This document shows positions 1 to 11,174 of a DNA stretch of 64,000 bases, one piece after another (position 1 is the stretch's first letter; each line of letters starts with the position of its first letter). Under the pieces are notes generated by a model. That model searched no databases. It was not told where the DNA came from and was given only the letters and a program-made list of their open reading frames with translations. Origin of the DNA: Gammaproteobacteria bacterium. GTDB taxonomy: Bacteria; Pseudomonadota; Gammaproteobacteria; Pseudomonadales; Azotimanducaceae. The stretch spans positions 372,001 through 436,000 of the forward strand of contig JAPOVV010000110.1 of assembly GCA_026707945.1 (NCBI GenBank), in the 5' to 3' direction. Position numbers and translations under genes: made by a program.

Positions 1-1143
1 GTCGGTTTGCAGATAACCATCTACGAACCGCTGGACGCCTTCGAAAACCGCTTCGTTAGCAGATTTCGCGTCGCTATAGCCGTGAGTAAATATCTCATCG
101 AAACGGTCCATGCCGAAGAGCTCCTCGTTTCGATTTTCTGCTTCGTTAACTCCGTCTGTGTAAAAAACTAACGTATCGCCATCATGGAGCTCCATTTGGT
201 GGCTCGTGTACTGATAGTCACTTGCGACACCCAAAGCAACACCGTCGTGTGGGTCAAATAAATCCGAATGACCGTCCTTATGCACGACCATCATGGGATT
301 GTGTCCCCCATTGCAATAGCTAAGCATGTGCACATTCGGATCGTATATAGCGTAGATCATCGTTACAAACATCATTGAATCGTTATCTGCGCACAGAATA
401 TCGTTGACCGTTCGGATAACGTCCGCGGGATCCGAGCGTTCAGCAGCCGCGCTCTTAAGCAATGTACGACTGACCATCATGAACAACGCTGCGGGAACCC
501 CTTTTCCTGACACATCGGCAATAGCTAACCCAATTCGCCCGTCTGGCAGAATATAGAAATCGTAGAAGTCGCCACCTACCTCCCGTGCTGCAACCATATT
601 GGCATATAAACGATGAGTCGGCGTGGAGACAAAACTCTTAGGCAGAATGCTCTGTTGCATTGACTTTGCAACTCCCAGTTCATTCTCGATTGAAACCAAG
701 CGATTGCGCGCATCCATTGCATCACGCCAAGAGACCAAGTTTTTAATGGTTCGATCGATCGTCACACGCAAATCATTGAAATCAACCGGTTTTACAACGA
801 AATCAAAGGCACCTAGGTTCATCGCTTGACGAATATTCTTCATGTCGCCATAAGCGGAGACAACGACAGAACGTAACTCTTGATCCAGTTTGCTCATCCG
901 TGACAATAGTTCCAAACCGTCCATCCGCGGCATGTTAATGTCGGTCAGCACGACATCGATGGCGTTATTTTTCTTTAGAGCTTCGAGGGCTTCCTCACCG
1001 TTACCCGCAAACTCGAAGTGATACACACCCCGACGAATCTCACGACGCATACGTTGTCGCACGAGCGCTTCTAAATCAGGTTCGTCATCGACAACCAAAA
1101 TCGTATGAGGATTTGCAACGACTTCTTGTTCGTCTTCGGCCAT
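1..1143 (-). CDS. Response regulator fused to SpoIIE/PP2C-type serine phosphatase (3' end cut by window)
   Basis: The start ATG is at 1143; the frame runs off the left edge, so about 381 residues are visible and the C-terminus is missing. Residues about 13-130 form a CheY-like receiver: acidic pair in LVVDDEPD, phospho-acceptor D68 in LTDINMPRMDG, and the KP pair in FVVKPVDF. A linker helix follows, then a SpoIIE-like PP2C domain with REVGGDFYDFY, ADVSGKG and TDGVNEA, which hold metal-binding aspartates. In this family a partner histidine kinase controls dephosphorylation of an anti-sigma-factor antagonist or similar switch. No kinase or antagonist is visible here, so the target is unknown. 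No clear Shine-Dalgarno sequence precedes the ATG. Domain calls are seen directly; the role is family knowledge. Confidence 0.9.
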   Translation of the reverse strand, partial: MAEDEQEVVANPHTILVVDDEPDLEALVRQRMRREIRRGVYHFEFAGNGEEALEALKKNNAIDVVLTDINMPRMDGLELLSRMSKLDQELRSVVVSAYGDMKNIRQAMNLGAFDFVVKPVDFNDLRVTIDRTIKNLVSWRDAMDARNRLVSIENELGVAKSMQQSILPKSFVSTPTHRLYANMVAAREVGGDFYDFYILPDGRIGLAIADVSGKGVPAALFMMVSRTLLKSAAAERSDPADVIRTVNDILCADNDSMMFVTMIYAIYDPNVHMLSYCNGGHNPMMVVHKDGHSDLFDPHDGVALGVASDYQYTSHQMELHDGDTLVFYTDGVNEAENRNEELFGMDRFDEIFTHGYSDAKSANEAVFEGVQRFVDGYLQTD

Positions 1144-1238
1144 AGATTGCTACTAGTGGTATTGCGCGTTAGTCGTGCAATTTCACGTGCTAGAACGCTG
1201 ATGAATATTTTGTTATTTTAGATTTTCGCTCGTTTCGC

Positions 1239-1258
1239 CTCGAGGTTCGAACCTCGAG
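1239..1258. repeat. Perfect 20-bp palindrome
   Basis: CTCGAGGTTCGAACCTCGAG is identical to its reverse complement, so as RNA it can form an 8-bp stem with a UCGA loop on either strand. It lies in the 266-bp gap between a PhyH gene (ends 1410) and the response regulator (starts 1143), both on minus. No U-run follows on minus, so it is not a canonical terminator. It could be a protein-binding site, a processing hairpin or part of a repeat element. Confidence 0.6.
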
Positions 1259-1289
1259 TATGAAGTAGCTTTCTTTTAAGAGCACCATT

Positions 1290-1316
1290 GCGGCAGACTG
1301 CCGCGGACTAAAGTCC
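1290..1316. repeat. Tandem hairpins, REP-like
   Basis: Two adjacent inverted repeats: GCGGCA (1290-1295) with TGCCGC (1299-1304), loop GAC, then GGACT (1305-1309) with AGTCC (1312-1316). Back-to-back short GC-rich hairpins in an intergenic gap look like a REP-type element or a transcript-end structure. No second copy was noticed in this window, so repetitive status is unproven. Confidence 0.45.
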
Positions 1317-1409
1317 AATCTTCCCGTTTTCATATTAGGTGCTAAGCCATTCCTTGCGTGTCACGATGCACGATCAATCACCGTACCATAGTACTGGCAC
1401 GGGCACCTG

Positions 1410-2444
1410 TTAGTCGAAAGCCCAACCGTACCAGAGATTGTCGGGAGTAGATGTGACATCCTCTAAGACGTTACGTGTATCGACCCACCACTGGTACTTC
1501 GGTCCTGGACCAAATTCCAAATCGTCCACATAGCTCTCACCTGCGCGCTGATAATCGATGGGAGTAAGAATCCGGACGATTGGTTTGTCCGTTTCAGACG
1601 AATAGTTCACGCCTGCCGAGTGTATGAGACGTGGATGCCACCAGATTACATCCCCAGCAGATCCAGTGAATTCAACAGGGTGCGTATCACGGAGTAGCTG
1701 ATCGCGTTCCCGCGGATACGATTCGACTCGCTCACCGGTGATGGTACTACCACTAACGCGATCCCAGCTCATGTGCATTCTGTGATGAGAGCCTGGCCAG
1801 ACTGTGAAGCCACCGCACCTCGGTCCTACGTCACACAAGAGTACCATCGCAGACAATTGCGACGCCATATAGTCACCATGTGGATACATACGATCATGGG
1901 AGGTATCGGACGCGGGTAGGACTCCGTAGATTCCACGTACCCTCCGCACCGGTTTTATGCGTGCACCCAGAAACGCACTCGCGACTTTCATCATTCTCGG
2001 ATGATTCGCCAATTCGTCAACTAGGAATGGTTCGGTACCAATGCCTGTATCGCCACGTGAGCGCATTTTCCAGTTCGTACCCAGTAACGAACCCACACGC
2101 GAGTGGTCCTCCGGTCGCCAATGGGACGCGGGATTGTCCAACCATGTCGCAGGGTCATTCTGTCGCAATCCATGGCCTGGTACATGATCCCAAAAATGCG
2201 CTTGCGCCTGTTGAAATGCGCTGGTTTGATCCGCAAGCAGTCCGCGCTTTATCAGGAAACCATGCCGTTTAAAAAACTCAATGTCAGTGGGTTCCAAGGT
2301 GTATGGTCGAGTCGACGACGATGCGTCTTGAGCTACATCGCTTGGCAGTAACTTGACATCTTCTGCGATGGGCTTCGTTGTGGGATGCCCGACGTTGTAA
2401 TCTGGCATGGATGTCTGGGGTCCAGATTCGATTGACTCAGTCAT
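1410..2444 (-). CDS. Phytanoyl-CoA dioxygenase (PhyH) family protein
   Basis: A 344-residue Fe(II)/2-oxoglutarate oxygenase of the PhyH superfamily with an ATG start. The facial triad is visible: H189-x-D191 in YPHGDYM and distal H275 in LIHSAG, with R291 placed to hold 2-oxoglutarate. The N-terminal 50 residues are low complexity and probably unstructured. It is the last gene of a minus-strand string (AMACR, CoA ligase, enoyl-CoA hydratase, TlpA, PhyH, PhyH), 36 bp after another PhyH gene. That context suggests hydroxylation of a CoA-bound or isoprenoid-like substrate. The superfamily is broad (phytanoyl-CoA, ectoine, natural products), so the substrate is not assigned. Confidence 0.88.
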   Translation of the reverse strand: MTESIESGPQTSMPDYNVGHPTTKPIAEDVKLLPSDVAQDASSSTRPYTLEPTDIEFFKRHGFLIKRGLLADQTSAFQQAQAHFWDHVPGHGLRQNDPATWLDNPASHWRPEDHSRVGSLLGTNWKMRSRGDTGIGTEPFLVDELANHPRMMKVASAFLGARIKPVRRVRGIYGVLPASDTSHDRMYPHGDYMASQLSAMVLLCDVGPRCGGFTVWPGSHHRMHMSWDRVSGSTITGERVESYPRERDQLLRDTHPVEFTGSAGDVIWWHPRLIHSAGVNYSSETDKPIVRILTPIDYQRAGESYVDDLEFGPGPKYQWWVDTRNVLEDVTSTPDNLWYGWAFD

Positions 2445-2480
2445 AGCTTCATCGCAGAAAGAAGCAAAGAAATCCTCACA

Positions 2481-3326
2481 TTACGCCCGTAGATATTCGC
2501 CGGGTTTTCGGTTAAACCGAAATGGGAATTCCGGGTCGCGTTGAATGATCTCTTTGGGCACTGAGCCTTTCCAGTCCGGCGGTATTTTGTTGGATCGTCG
2601 GTAGTACCAACCCAATAGGACCGTTCGGCGTTCCGTCGACTGATTCGGGTGGGTGCCGTGCAAGAGCCGAGCGTCCCCGATCAGCAATTGTCCAACTTTC
2701 ACGGGCACATCCACCGCATCAGGGTGATCAATGAACATCCACTCATTCGTTTCTTTGATGTTGTAACCACCACCTTCGTGTGCTTGTACTAGATGCTCAT
2801 GTAATTCCAATCGTCTGAGATGACTACCAGGGATCACGCGAATGCAGCCATTTGCAGCAAATGTATCGGTTAAGTACCAATTTAAGAAGACCTGCTGCGG
2901 CCACGGTGACATACTAATCGGATCATCCCACCGTGCCCAATCTTGATGCCAATAGAGTGCGAGTGCTAGCGGAGGCTTCGAAATGATCTGGAACGCCCCA
3001 CCAGCCTTAAAGTCGCTCAGCCCCAAAGCCGACAAGATCGACGCTGGATGTTCTATCAAGAAATCGACGACTTCGTCACGTGGGAATTCAGGGGAGCGTT
3101 TTGCTTGATTTCGAACGCCACTGATTTTGACATCGGAGCCCTGATACTTCCAATGAGGCGGATGTTCACTGCGCTTTAGCCACTCGTCAGACCATTCCCG
3201 AAGACGTTGCACCGAACCATCGGGTAACAACCCGTCTACGAGGCAATAGCCATCCTTAAGGAGTTGCTCTCGAGCTTGTTTCAACTCTTCTGAACTCGGT
3301 TGCGGTGTTTTTGCGAGGTGCGTCAT
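2481..3326 (-). CDS. Phytanoyl-CoA dioxygenase (PhyH) family protein
   Basis: 281 residues from the ATG at 3326. A longer frame reaches 3383, but it would overlap the tlpA-like gene, and only the 3326 ATG has a Shine-Dalgarno sequence at good spacing. Iron ligands are H127-x-D129 in YWHQDWARW and H223 in LLHGTHPN, with R233/R234 as the likely 2-oxoglutarate clamp. The core PGSHL segment is typical of PhyH proteins. It has only low visible similarity to the neighbouring PhyH protein, so the two probably act on different substrates or steps. It sits in the lipid-catabolic minus-strand string. The substrate is unknown. Confidence 0.88.
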   Translation of the reverse strand: MTHLAKTPQPSSEELKQAREQLLKDGYCLVDGLLPDGSVQRLREWSDEWLKRSEHPPHWKYQGSDVKISGVRNQAKRSPEFPRDEVVDFLIEHPASILSALGLSDFKAGGAFQIISKPPLALALYWHQDWARWDDPISMSPWPQQVFLNWYLTDTFAANGCIRVIPGSHLRRLELHEHLVQAHEGGGYNIKETNEWMFIDHPDAVDVPVKVGQLLIGDARLLHGTHPNQSTERRTVLLGWYYRRSNKIPPDWKGSVPKEIIQRDPEFPFRFNRKPGEYLRA

Positions 3327-3330
3327 TAGC

Positions 3331-3336
3331 TTCCTT
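3331..3336 (-). promoter_or_regulatory. Ribosome binding site deciding the PhyH start at 3326
   Basis: On minus this reads AAGGAA, four bases before the ATG, and it abuts the stop codon of the upstream tlpA-like gene. It supports the 3326 start over the longer 3383 frame and suggests translational coupling. Confidence 0.6.
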
Positions 3337-3831
3337 TCAACTCGAGATCTTTCCAAGAATCTCTTTACGTGTGGTAGATCCAACGATCACGGCGCTCAAC
3401 TCACCATTCGGATCAACCACCATCGTGAGGGGAATGAAATCCGGTCGAGGCTCATCCCAACGCGCTCTAGGATCCTCCAGCAGATCGGGAAACTCGGCAC
3501 CGAATATAGCTTTCTGCGAGGCCAATTCCTCACCCTGTACACCGTCGAAATTCATCCCTAACACGATCACATTGTGTTTAGCCCGGCGGCGGTGAATCTC
3601 ATTGAGTATTCGTATCTCCTCCCGACAGGGACCGCACCAACTTGCCCAATATGCTATGACGACCCACTGGCCAGAAATGTTGTCGAAGTCAATGTTCTGA
3701 CCATTATCGAGCGGGTAACTTCCATTTTGCGGGGTTGAGACAATCGCGAAACCTATAAGACCAACGAGAATGAAACACTGAATGTGCAACCTTTGTCTCT
3801 TCCTTAAATCGATTCTCATTCGATCCTGCAC
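3337..3831 (-). CDS. TlpA-like membrane-anchored thioredoxin
   Basis: 164 residues. An N-terminal hydrophobic segment (about residues 15-35) acts as signal anchor, so the thioredoxin domain should be periplasmic. The redox site is WASWCGPCREE (CxxC). The cis-Pro region is in FIPLTMVVDP, followed by the usual C-terminal strand and helix. TlpA/ResA proteins reduce disulfides in exported proteins such as apocytochromes. Its place between a PhyH gene and an enoyl-CoA hydratase gene is unusual; it may serve a secreted client, or just share the transcript. The start is uncertain because no strong Shine-Dalgarno sequence is seen. Confidence 0.88.
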   Translation of the reverse strand: MQDRMRIDLRKRQRLHIQCFILVGLIGFAIVSTPQNGSYPLDNGQNIDFDNISGQWVVIAYWASWCGPCREEIRILNEIHRRRAKHNVIVLGMNFDGVQGEELASQKAIFGAEFPDLLEDPRARWDEPRPDFIPLTMVVDPNGELSAVIVGSTTRKEILGKISS

Positions 3832-3862
3832 AGCCCGTTGTTACGGCACATCCGCGCAATCC

Positions 3863-4699
3863 CTATCGTCCCTTAAATCCTGGTATGGGACGTCCTTCAA
3901 ACGCCGCACGTAGCGCTTTGGCCGCATCTTCGGTACGCATCAGTTCGCCAAATAGTTCCGCTTCTCGTTGCAGACCCTTCTGCAGTGGAAGATCAACGCC
4001 CTCACGGATCGCCCGCTTCGCGTTCGCTAAAGCTCGCGGCGCACGTTTCGCAAGTGTGTCCGCAAACTCAGCCACTTCGTTGCGATACGACGTTAGATCA
4101 GTCGATAAAACGCGACTTGCGATTCCCAGTTCATGTGCCGTCTCAGGTGTAAATACCGTCCCATGCAGAATTAGGTCTAGCGCTTTAGCCACTCCTAGCA
4201 AACGTGCAAATCTCTGCGTACCGCCGCCACCAGGCAGGATGCCCACGCCGGTTTCCGGCAAACCTAAACGAAAATCACCTGATCTCGATAGTCGAAAATC
4301 ACACGCTAACGCGAGTTCCAACCCTCCACCCATCGCCGTTCCATTAATTGCCGCGATCGTGATAGCGTCCATTGACTCAAGCAAATCCATCGCGCCTCTG
4401 AGACCGCGCGGACGCTTGCGTTCACGATTTTCAGGCGAACGGAGTCGGGAAGGTCGACTTTCGCGAATTTGACGTTCAGCGGATGTCGCCAGCTCGTCGA
4501 CTTCATAGTGTCGTACGAAAATGTCCTCTGACCCACCAGTTAACACTACGATGCGCACGTCAGATTGCGCATCCAGCGATTCCAATGCCACCAGCAGTGC
4601 TTCCGCACCTGCAGCATTAATCGTATGTCGCGGCGGGTTCGATAAGGTAATTGTGGCGACGTAACCATCTTGGGTCACGTCGACATATGAGTCATTCAT
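3863..4699 (-). CDS. Enoyl-CoA hydratase/isomerase family protein
   Basis: A 278-residue crotonase-fold protein. The oxyanion-hole and CoA-binding block AAINGTAMGGGLELALACD is clear, as is the later GLPETGVGILPGGGGTQR block typical of hydratases. The length is slightly above the usual 260 because of an arginine-rich insertion near residues 78-98. Its ATG overlaps the TGA of the upstream CoA ligase gene by 4 nt (ATGA), so translation is probably coupled. It likely performs a beta-oxidation-type hydration in the same branched-chain or isoprenoid acyl-CoA route as the neighbouring ligase and racemase. The exact substrate is not deducible. Confidence 0.9.
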   Translation of the reverse strand: MNDSYVDVTQDGYVATITLSNPPRHTINAAGAEALLVALESLDAQSDVRIVVLTGGSEDIFVRHYEVDELATSAERQIRESRPSRLRSPENRERKRPRGLRGAMDLLESMDAITIAAINGTAMGGGLELALACDFRLSRSGDFRLGLPETGVGILPGGGGTQRFARLLGVAKALDLILHGTVFTPETAHELGIASRVLSTDLTSYRNEVAEFADTLAKRAPRALANAKRAIREGVDLPLQKGLQREAELFGELMRTEDAAKALRAAFEGRPIPGFKGR

Positions 4700-6597
4700 G
4701 TCGCCGTAGCAATCAATCCAGCTTTAGTGAGGTCCTCTTGAATCTCGCTCAGTATTTCAGGATCATCGATTGTGGAAGGCATCGCGAATGAATCACCGTC
4801 CACCATTTTTCGCATGACCTGACGCAAGATTTTGCCTGAGCGAGTCTTTGGTAATCTTTTAACGACCACACAGCGTTTGAAATTCGTGAAAGGTCCAACC
4901 TCCTTTCGCACCATCTGAATCAGCTCTGTCTGTAATTCACCAGGTGAGATGTTCATACCATCTTTTAGGAGCACTAAACCAATAGGCACTTGCCCTTTCT
5001 CTGGATCGCGTATACCAACGACGGCGCACTCTGCAACGGCAGGATGCGAAGCAACAGCTTCTTCTATTTGACCGGTGGAAAGGCGATGACCCGCTACGTT
5101 CATCACGTCATCAGTTCTACCCATAACATAAACGTAACCATCTTCGTCCCGAAATCCTCCGTCTCCCGTAGCGTAATAACCCGGAAACGCAGCCCAATAC
5201 GATTTCTCGTATCGTTCGTGATCACGCCAGATAGTCGGTAAAGCGCCAGGTGGCAACGGTGGCGCCACGACAACATTGCCGTCCGTATTTGGCGGGGCTT
5301 CAACACCTTCGTCCGTGAGTATTCGAACGTCGTATCCTGGAACCGGCAAGGTCAATGAACCCGGCTTCATCGTTTTCAACCCGTATCCAGCCATATTCGC
5401 ACAGATCGACCAGCCTGTCTCTGTTTGCCACCAATGGTCAATCACAGGCACGCTCAAATGATCATTGAGCCAATGCCACGTCGGAGCATCGCAGCGTTCA
5501 CCAGCGACGAATAGGTACTCCAATGACGAAATATCGTATTGTTGAAGAAGCGAACATTGAGGATCTTCTTTCTTTATGGCGCGAAATGCGGTGGGGGCAA
5601 CGAAGAACGTCTTAACGCCATGATCGGCAATCACTCGCCAAAACGTTCCAGCATCAGGCGTTCGGACCGGTTTCCCTTCAAACAGGATCGTTGTGCAGCC
5701 TTTAAACAACGGTCCATAGACGATGTAAGAATGACCGACGACCCAGCCCACGTCTGAAGCCGCCCAAAACACATCTCCTTCATCAACACCATAAACGGCT
5801 TTCATACTGTACGTAAGTGAGACCGCGTGACCACCATTGTCGCGCACAACCCCTTTCGGTCGACCAGTCGTACCCGATGTGTAGAGGATATATAGAGGGT
5901 CTAGTGCACCCACCTCTACCACGTCCGCATCCGGCGCTTCGTGCTCCCACTTATCCCAATCGAGATCCCGACTAGCCGTCATAGCCGCTTCGCACTGTAC
6001 TCGTTGTTTGACAACAACATGCTCGATCTTATGGCTCGCAAGCGCTAGTGCCTCATCCACCAACGGTTTGTAGGCGATTACCTTCTCGAATTCGATTCCG
6101 CATGAAGCAGTCAATAGCAGCTTAGGTTCCGCGTCATCAATCCGCATCGCTAGTTCTCTCGCTGCAAATCCACCGAAAACTACTGAGTGGATCGCCCCTA
6201 ATCGCGCACACGCGAGCATCGCGACGACCGCTTCCGGGATCATGGGCAGGTAGATCACTACTCGATCGCCTTTACATACACCCAATTCGCGCATACCCCC
6301 AGCCACCTTACGTACGCGATCACCTAGTTCGTTGAATGTGAACGTCGCGACCGATTGGGTCGCTGGCGAATCGTAAATCAGAGCCGGTGCTTCACCCCTA
6401 CCAGCCTCGATGTGGCGGTCTACTGCTAACCAACAGCTATTTAAGGTACCGTCTTCGTACCAACGCCAACTTTTATTGGTATCCCGACTCAAAATCCTTT
6501 TCGGCGGTTCGAACCAATCGATTTCGCTTTGTCGTTGCCGCCAAAACGTCTCCGGATCCTTTATCGAGAGGTGATAGTCCTCTTCATACGTTGGCAT
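4696..6597 (-). CDS. Acyl-CoA synthetase, propionyl-CoA synthetase (PrpE)-like
   Basis: A 633-residue ANL-superfamily ligase, the length of acetyl/propionyl-CoA synthetases. It has the ACS N-terminal domain, the P-loop YTSGTTGRPKG near residue 237 followed by VVRDNGG (a PrpE-type signature), the WWQTETGW segment that helps set acyl-pocket size, and the C-terminal TRSGKILR with the catalytic lysine that can be acetylated. It would activate a short acid, probably propionate, to the CoA thioester with ATP. It lies 9 bp downstream of the AMACR-like gene and overlaps the enoyl-CoA hydratase by 4 nt. Propionyl-CoA is a product of branched-chain degradation, so the context fits. Acetate or a larger acid is possible. 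Confidence 0.88.
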   Translation of the reverse strand: MPTYEEDYHLSIKDPETFWRQRQSEIDWFEPPKRILSRDTNKSWRWYEDGTLNSCWLAVDRHIEAGRGEAPALIYDSPATQSVATFTFNELGDRVRKVAGGMRELGVCKGDRVVIYLPMIPEAVVAMLACARLGAIHSVVFGGFAARELAMRIDDAEPKLLLTASCGIEFEKVIAYKPLVDEALALASHKIEHVVVKQRVQCEAAMTASRDLDWDKWEHEAPDADVVEVGALDPLYILYTSGTTGRPKGVVRDNGGHAVSLTYSMKAVYGVDEGDVFWAASDVGWVVGHSYIVYGPLFKGCTTILFEGKPVRTPDAGTFWRVIADHGVKTFFVAPTAFRAIKKEDPQCSLLQQYDISSLEYLFVAGERCDAPTWHWLNDHLSVPVIDHWWQTETGWSICANMAGYGLKTMKPGSLTLPVPGYDVRILTDEGVEAPPNTDGNVVVAPPLPPGALPTIWRDHERYEKSYWAAFPGYYATGDGGFRDEDGYVYVMGRTDDVMNVAGHRLSTGQIEEAVASHPAVAECAVVGIRDPEKGQVPIGLVLLKDGMNISPGELQTELIQMVRKEVGPFTNFKRCVVVKRLPKTRSGKILRQVMRKMVDGDSFAMPSTIDDPEILSEIQEDLTKAGLIATAT

Positions 6598-6606
6598 AGT
6601 TGTCCG

Positions 6607-7731
6607 CTAGCCGACCACCGACGCATCGAGAAGCGAAGCTATTTGTGCGTCGTCGAAACCGCTGTCGAGCAGCACGCTCCTCGTATCCTGACCAGGAGCA
6701 CGCGCACTGTGTGAAACTTCAGCCTGAGAGCGACTAAACCTAGGGGACGGTGCTGGTTGTGTGACGCCGTCTACATCAACAAACGACTGACGCGCACGAT
6801 TGTGCGGGTGATTGGGCGCCTCCCATATAGACAAAACCGGAGCGAAGCAAATATCGGTTCCTTCCATGATGGTACACCACTCATCTCGAGTCTTCGATTT
6901 GAAGATTGCCGTTAGCACCTCCCTTTTGGCTACCCAACCATCGCGATCCATCTGAGCATCAAAATCCGTCGCATTTACACCAGAATGTTCAACTAGCAAC
7001 TCATAAAACTGAGGTTCTATCGAACCGACACATACGTACTTGCCATCGCTCGTTTCGTAAGTTCCGTAAAAGTGCGCACCTCCGTCCAGCATGTTGCTTC
7101 CGCGCTCTGGCACAAACCCATAGTCCTTCATGCCAAAGAACGCCGACATCAAACTTGCAGCGCCATCAACCATCGCCGCGTCTACGACCTGTCCTTTGCC
7201 TGATTTCTGCGCTTCTAGCATGGCGCAAACCAACCCGAACGCGAGCAACATGCCTCCGCCACCGAAATCACCAATGAGATTGAGAGGAGGGACAGGCTTG
7301 CCACCCGGTTCGCCAATGGCATGTAACGCACCAGCGAGGCCTATGTAGTTGATATCGTGGCCAGCTGCGCGTGCCAATGGCCCTTCTTGTCCCCAACCGG
7401 TCATTCGGCCGTACACGAGCTTTTCATTTCTCGCAAAGCAGTCTTCGGGTCCAACGCCTAACCGCTCGGTAACGCCGGGTCGAAACCCCTCAAAAATCGC
7501 ATCAGCGTTCTCACACAGTTTTAGTACAACCTCAGCACCTTGAGGGTTTTTGAGATCAACAGCGATAGACCTACGGTTACGCTGCATGACATCGCGCGGT
7601 TGGCGTGGGTTCGCCACGATTCGGTCGACACGAATAACCTCAGCTCCCATATCTGATAGCATCATGCCACAGAATGGACCGGGACCAATACCCGCTAACT
7701 CAATTACGCGAAAACCCGTTAATGGTCCCAT
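6607..7731 (-). CDS. CaiB/BaiF CoA-transferase family, alpha-methylacyl-CoA racemase-like
   Basis: 374 residues from the ATG at 7731, which has AGGAG seven bases upstream; an ATG-like extension to 7752 is less likely. The N-terminus (FRVIELAGIGPGPFCGMML) and RNRRSIAVDLKNPQG are typical of class III CoA transferases. The GMTGWGQ-type block (GRMTGWGQEGP) and GHDINYIGLAG, which holds the catalytic aspartate, are closest to alpha-methylacyl-CoA racemases. Racemases of this type convert (2R)- to (2S)-methylacyl-CoA before beta-oxidation. It heads the minus-strand string with PhyH, CoA ligase and hydratase genes. A CoA-transferase role instead of a racemase role cannot be excluded. Confidence 0.88.
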   Translation of the reverse strand: MGPLTGFRVIELAGIGPGPFCGMMLSDMGAEVIRVDRIVANPRQPRDVMQRNRRSIAVDLKNPQGAEVVLKLCENADAIFEGFRPGVTERLGVGPEDCFARNEKLVYGRMTGWGQEGPLARAAGHDINYIGLAGALHAIGEPGGKPVPPLNLIGDFGGGGMLLAFGLVCAMLEAQKSGKGQVVDAAMVDGAASLMSAFFGMKDYGFVPERGSNMLDGGAHFYGTYETSDGKYVCVGSIEPQFYELLVEHSGVNATDFDAQMDRDGWVAKREVLTAIFKSKTRDEWCTIMEGTDICFAPVLSIWEAPNHPHNRARQSFVDVDGVTQPAPSPRFSRSQAEVSHSARAPGQDTRSVLLDSGFDDAQIASLLDASVVG

Positions 7732-7738
7732 GAAGACG

Positions 7739-7743
7739 CTCCT
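7739..7743 (-). promoter_or_regulatory. Ribosome binding site for the AMACR-like gene
   Basis: AGGAG on minus, seven bases before the ATG at 7731. It is one of the few strong Shine-Dalgarno sequences in this window and fixes the start. Confidence 0.65.
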
Positions 7744-7858
7744 ACTCCGCAAATTCGAATCGACGCGATTTTACGAAGCGAACGCAATCTGAAACAGGCG
7801 TCGAATTGCGGTATCTACCTCCGATAATTGGAGTTTCTTATCGATTCTCCATCGTACT

Positions 7859-8857
7859 TTGCGCGTCTTAGGAATTGAAACATCGTGCGACGAGACTGGG
7901 ATCGCGGTGTACGACACATCGCTCGGAATCATCAGTCAGAACATCTATAGTCAAGTCGACTTACACTCGAAATACGGTGGGGTTGTACCTGAGCTGGCGT
8001 CACGCGACCACATTCGCAAAACGTTACCTCTGATCAATCAAACAATTGCTGAGGCCGATCTCTCACTGGATCAACTAGACGGAATCGCATATACCGCTGG
8101 ACCAGGGCTTACACCGGCGTTGCTCGTGGGTGCTACTTTAGCTCGAGCTCTCGCCTGGTCGGTAAACGTACCGGCAATTGCCGTTCACCATATGGAAGCG
8201 CACTTGTTGGCTACGTTGCTCTCCCCCTCAAAGCCTCAACTTCCCTTCATCGCCTTACTCGTATCGGGGGGACACACAATGCTCGTCAAGGCTACTGACT
8301 TCGGCAAATACGAAATACTCGGCGAATCGCTTGATGACGCAGCTGGCGAAGCATTCGACAAAACCGCGAAATTGCTAGGTTTAGGTTATCCGGGCGGACC
8401 TGAAATAGCGCGTATGGCTCAGCACGGGACTCCAGACGTGTTCACGTTTCCACGTCCTATGACTGATCGACCGGGATTGGACTTCAGTTTTAGTGGTCTT
8501 AAAACGGCCGTTCAAACCGCCGTTAAGGCATCGAGTGAACTGGACAATCAGACACGCGCAGACATCGCTTTAGCGCTCGAAGAAGCGATTGTTAGTACGC
8601 TTTACATTAAATGTCGAAGGGCAATCGAAGAGCAAAACATCTCTCGGTTGGTACTGGCCGGTGGTGTGGCGGCCAATCAACGGCTACGTAAGCGTACGAA
8701 ACTACTGGACGCAGACGTTCACTATCCGCCGATTTCACTATGCACGGACAACGGCGCAATGATCGCCTATGCGGGACATGAACGACTAAGACGAGGCATG
8801 TCGGCAGACCTCGTCGTCAATTGCCAAGCGAGATGGTCGATCGAATCGATCGAATGA
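7859..8857 (+). CDS. tsaD: tRNA N6-adenosine threonylcarbamoyltransferase TsaD
   Basis: 332 residues. The start codon is TTG at 7859; the next residues [13 protein letters not shown] match the family N-terminus exactly, so the start is sure despite the rare codon. Metal-binding H111-x3-H115 in AVHHMEAH and the ATP-binding SGGHTML and [12 protein letters not shown] blocks are intact. TsaD transfers threonylcarbamoyl from its adenylate to A37 of ANN-decoding tRNAs, with TsaB and TsaE. It is cytosolic and essential in most bacteria. It is divergent from the AMACR-like gene (128 bp between starts) and nearly meets argB head-on. The usual gammaproteobacterial neighbour rpsU is not here. Confidence 0.97.
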   Translation: MRVLGIETSCDETGIAVYDTSLGIISQNIYSQVDLHSKYGGVVPELASRDHIRKTLPLINQTIAEADLSLDQLDGIAYTAGPGLTPALLVGATLARALAWSVNVPAIAVHHMEAHLLATLLSPSKPQLPFIALLVSGGHTMLVKATDFGKYEILGESLDDAAGEAFDKTAKLLGLGYPGGPEIARMAQHGTPDVFTFPRPMTDRPGLDFSFSGLKTAVQTAVKASSELDNQTRADIALALEEAIVSTLYIKCRRAIEEQNISRLVLAGGVAANQRLRKRTKLLDADVHYPPISLCTDNGAMIAYAGHERLRRGMSADLVVNCQARWSIESIE

Positions 8858-8868
8858 TCGGTATCGCT

Positions 8869-11170
<2,302 letters not shown>

Positions 11171-11174
<4 letters not shown>

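Noticed and set aside
1239..1258. T-arm-like GGTTCGAACC suggesting a tRNA
   Set aside because: It is the centre of a perfect palindrome; no D-arm, anticodon stem or acceptor pairs could be found on either strand.
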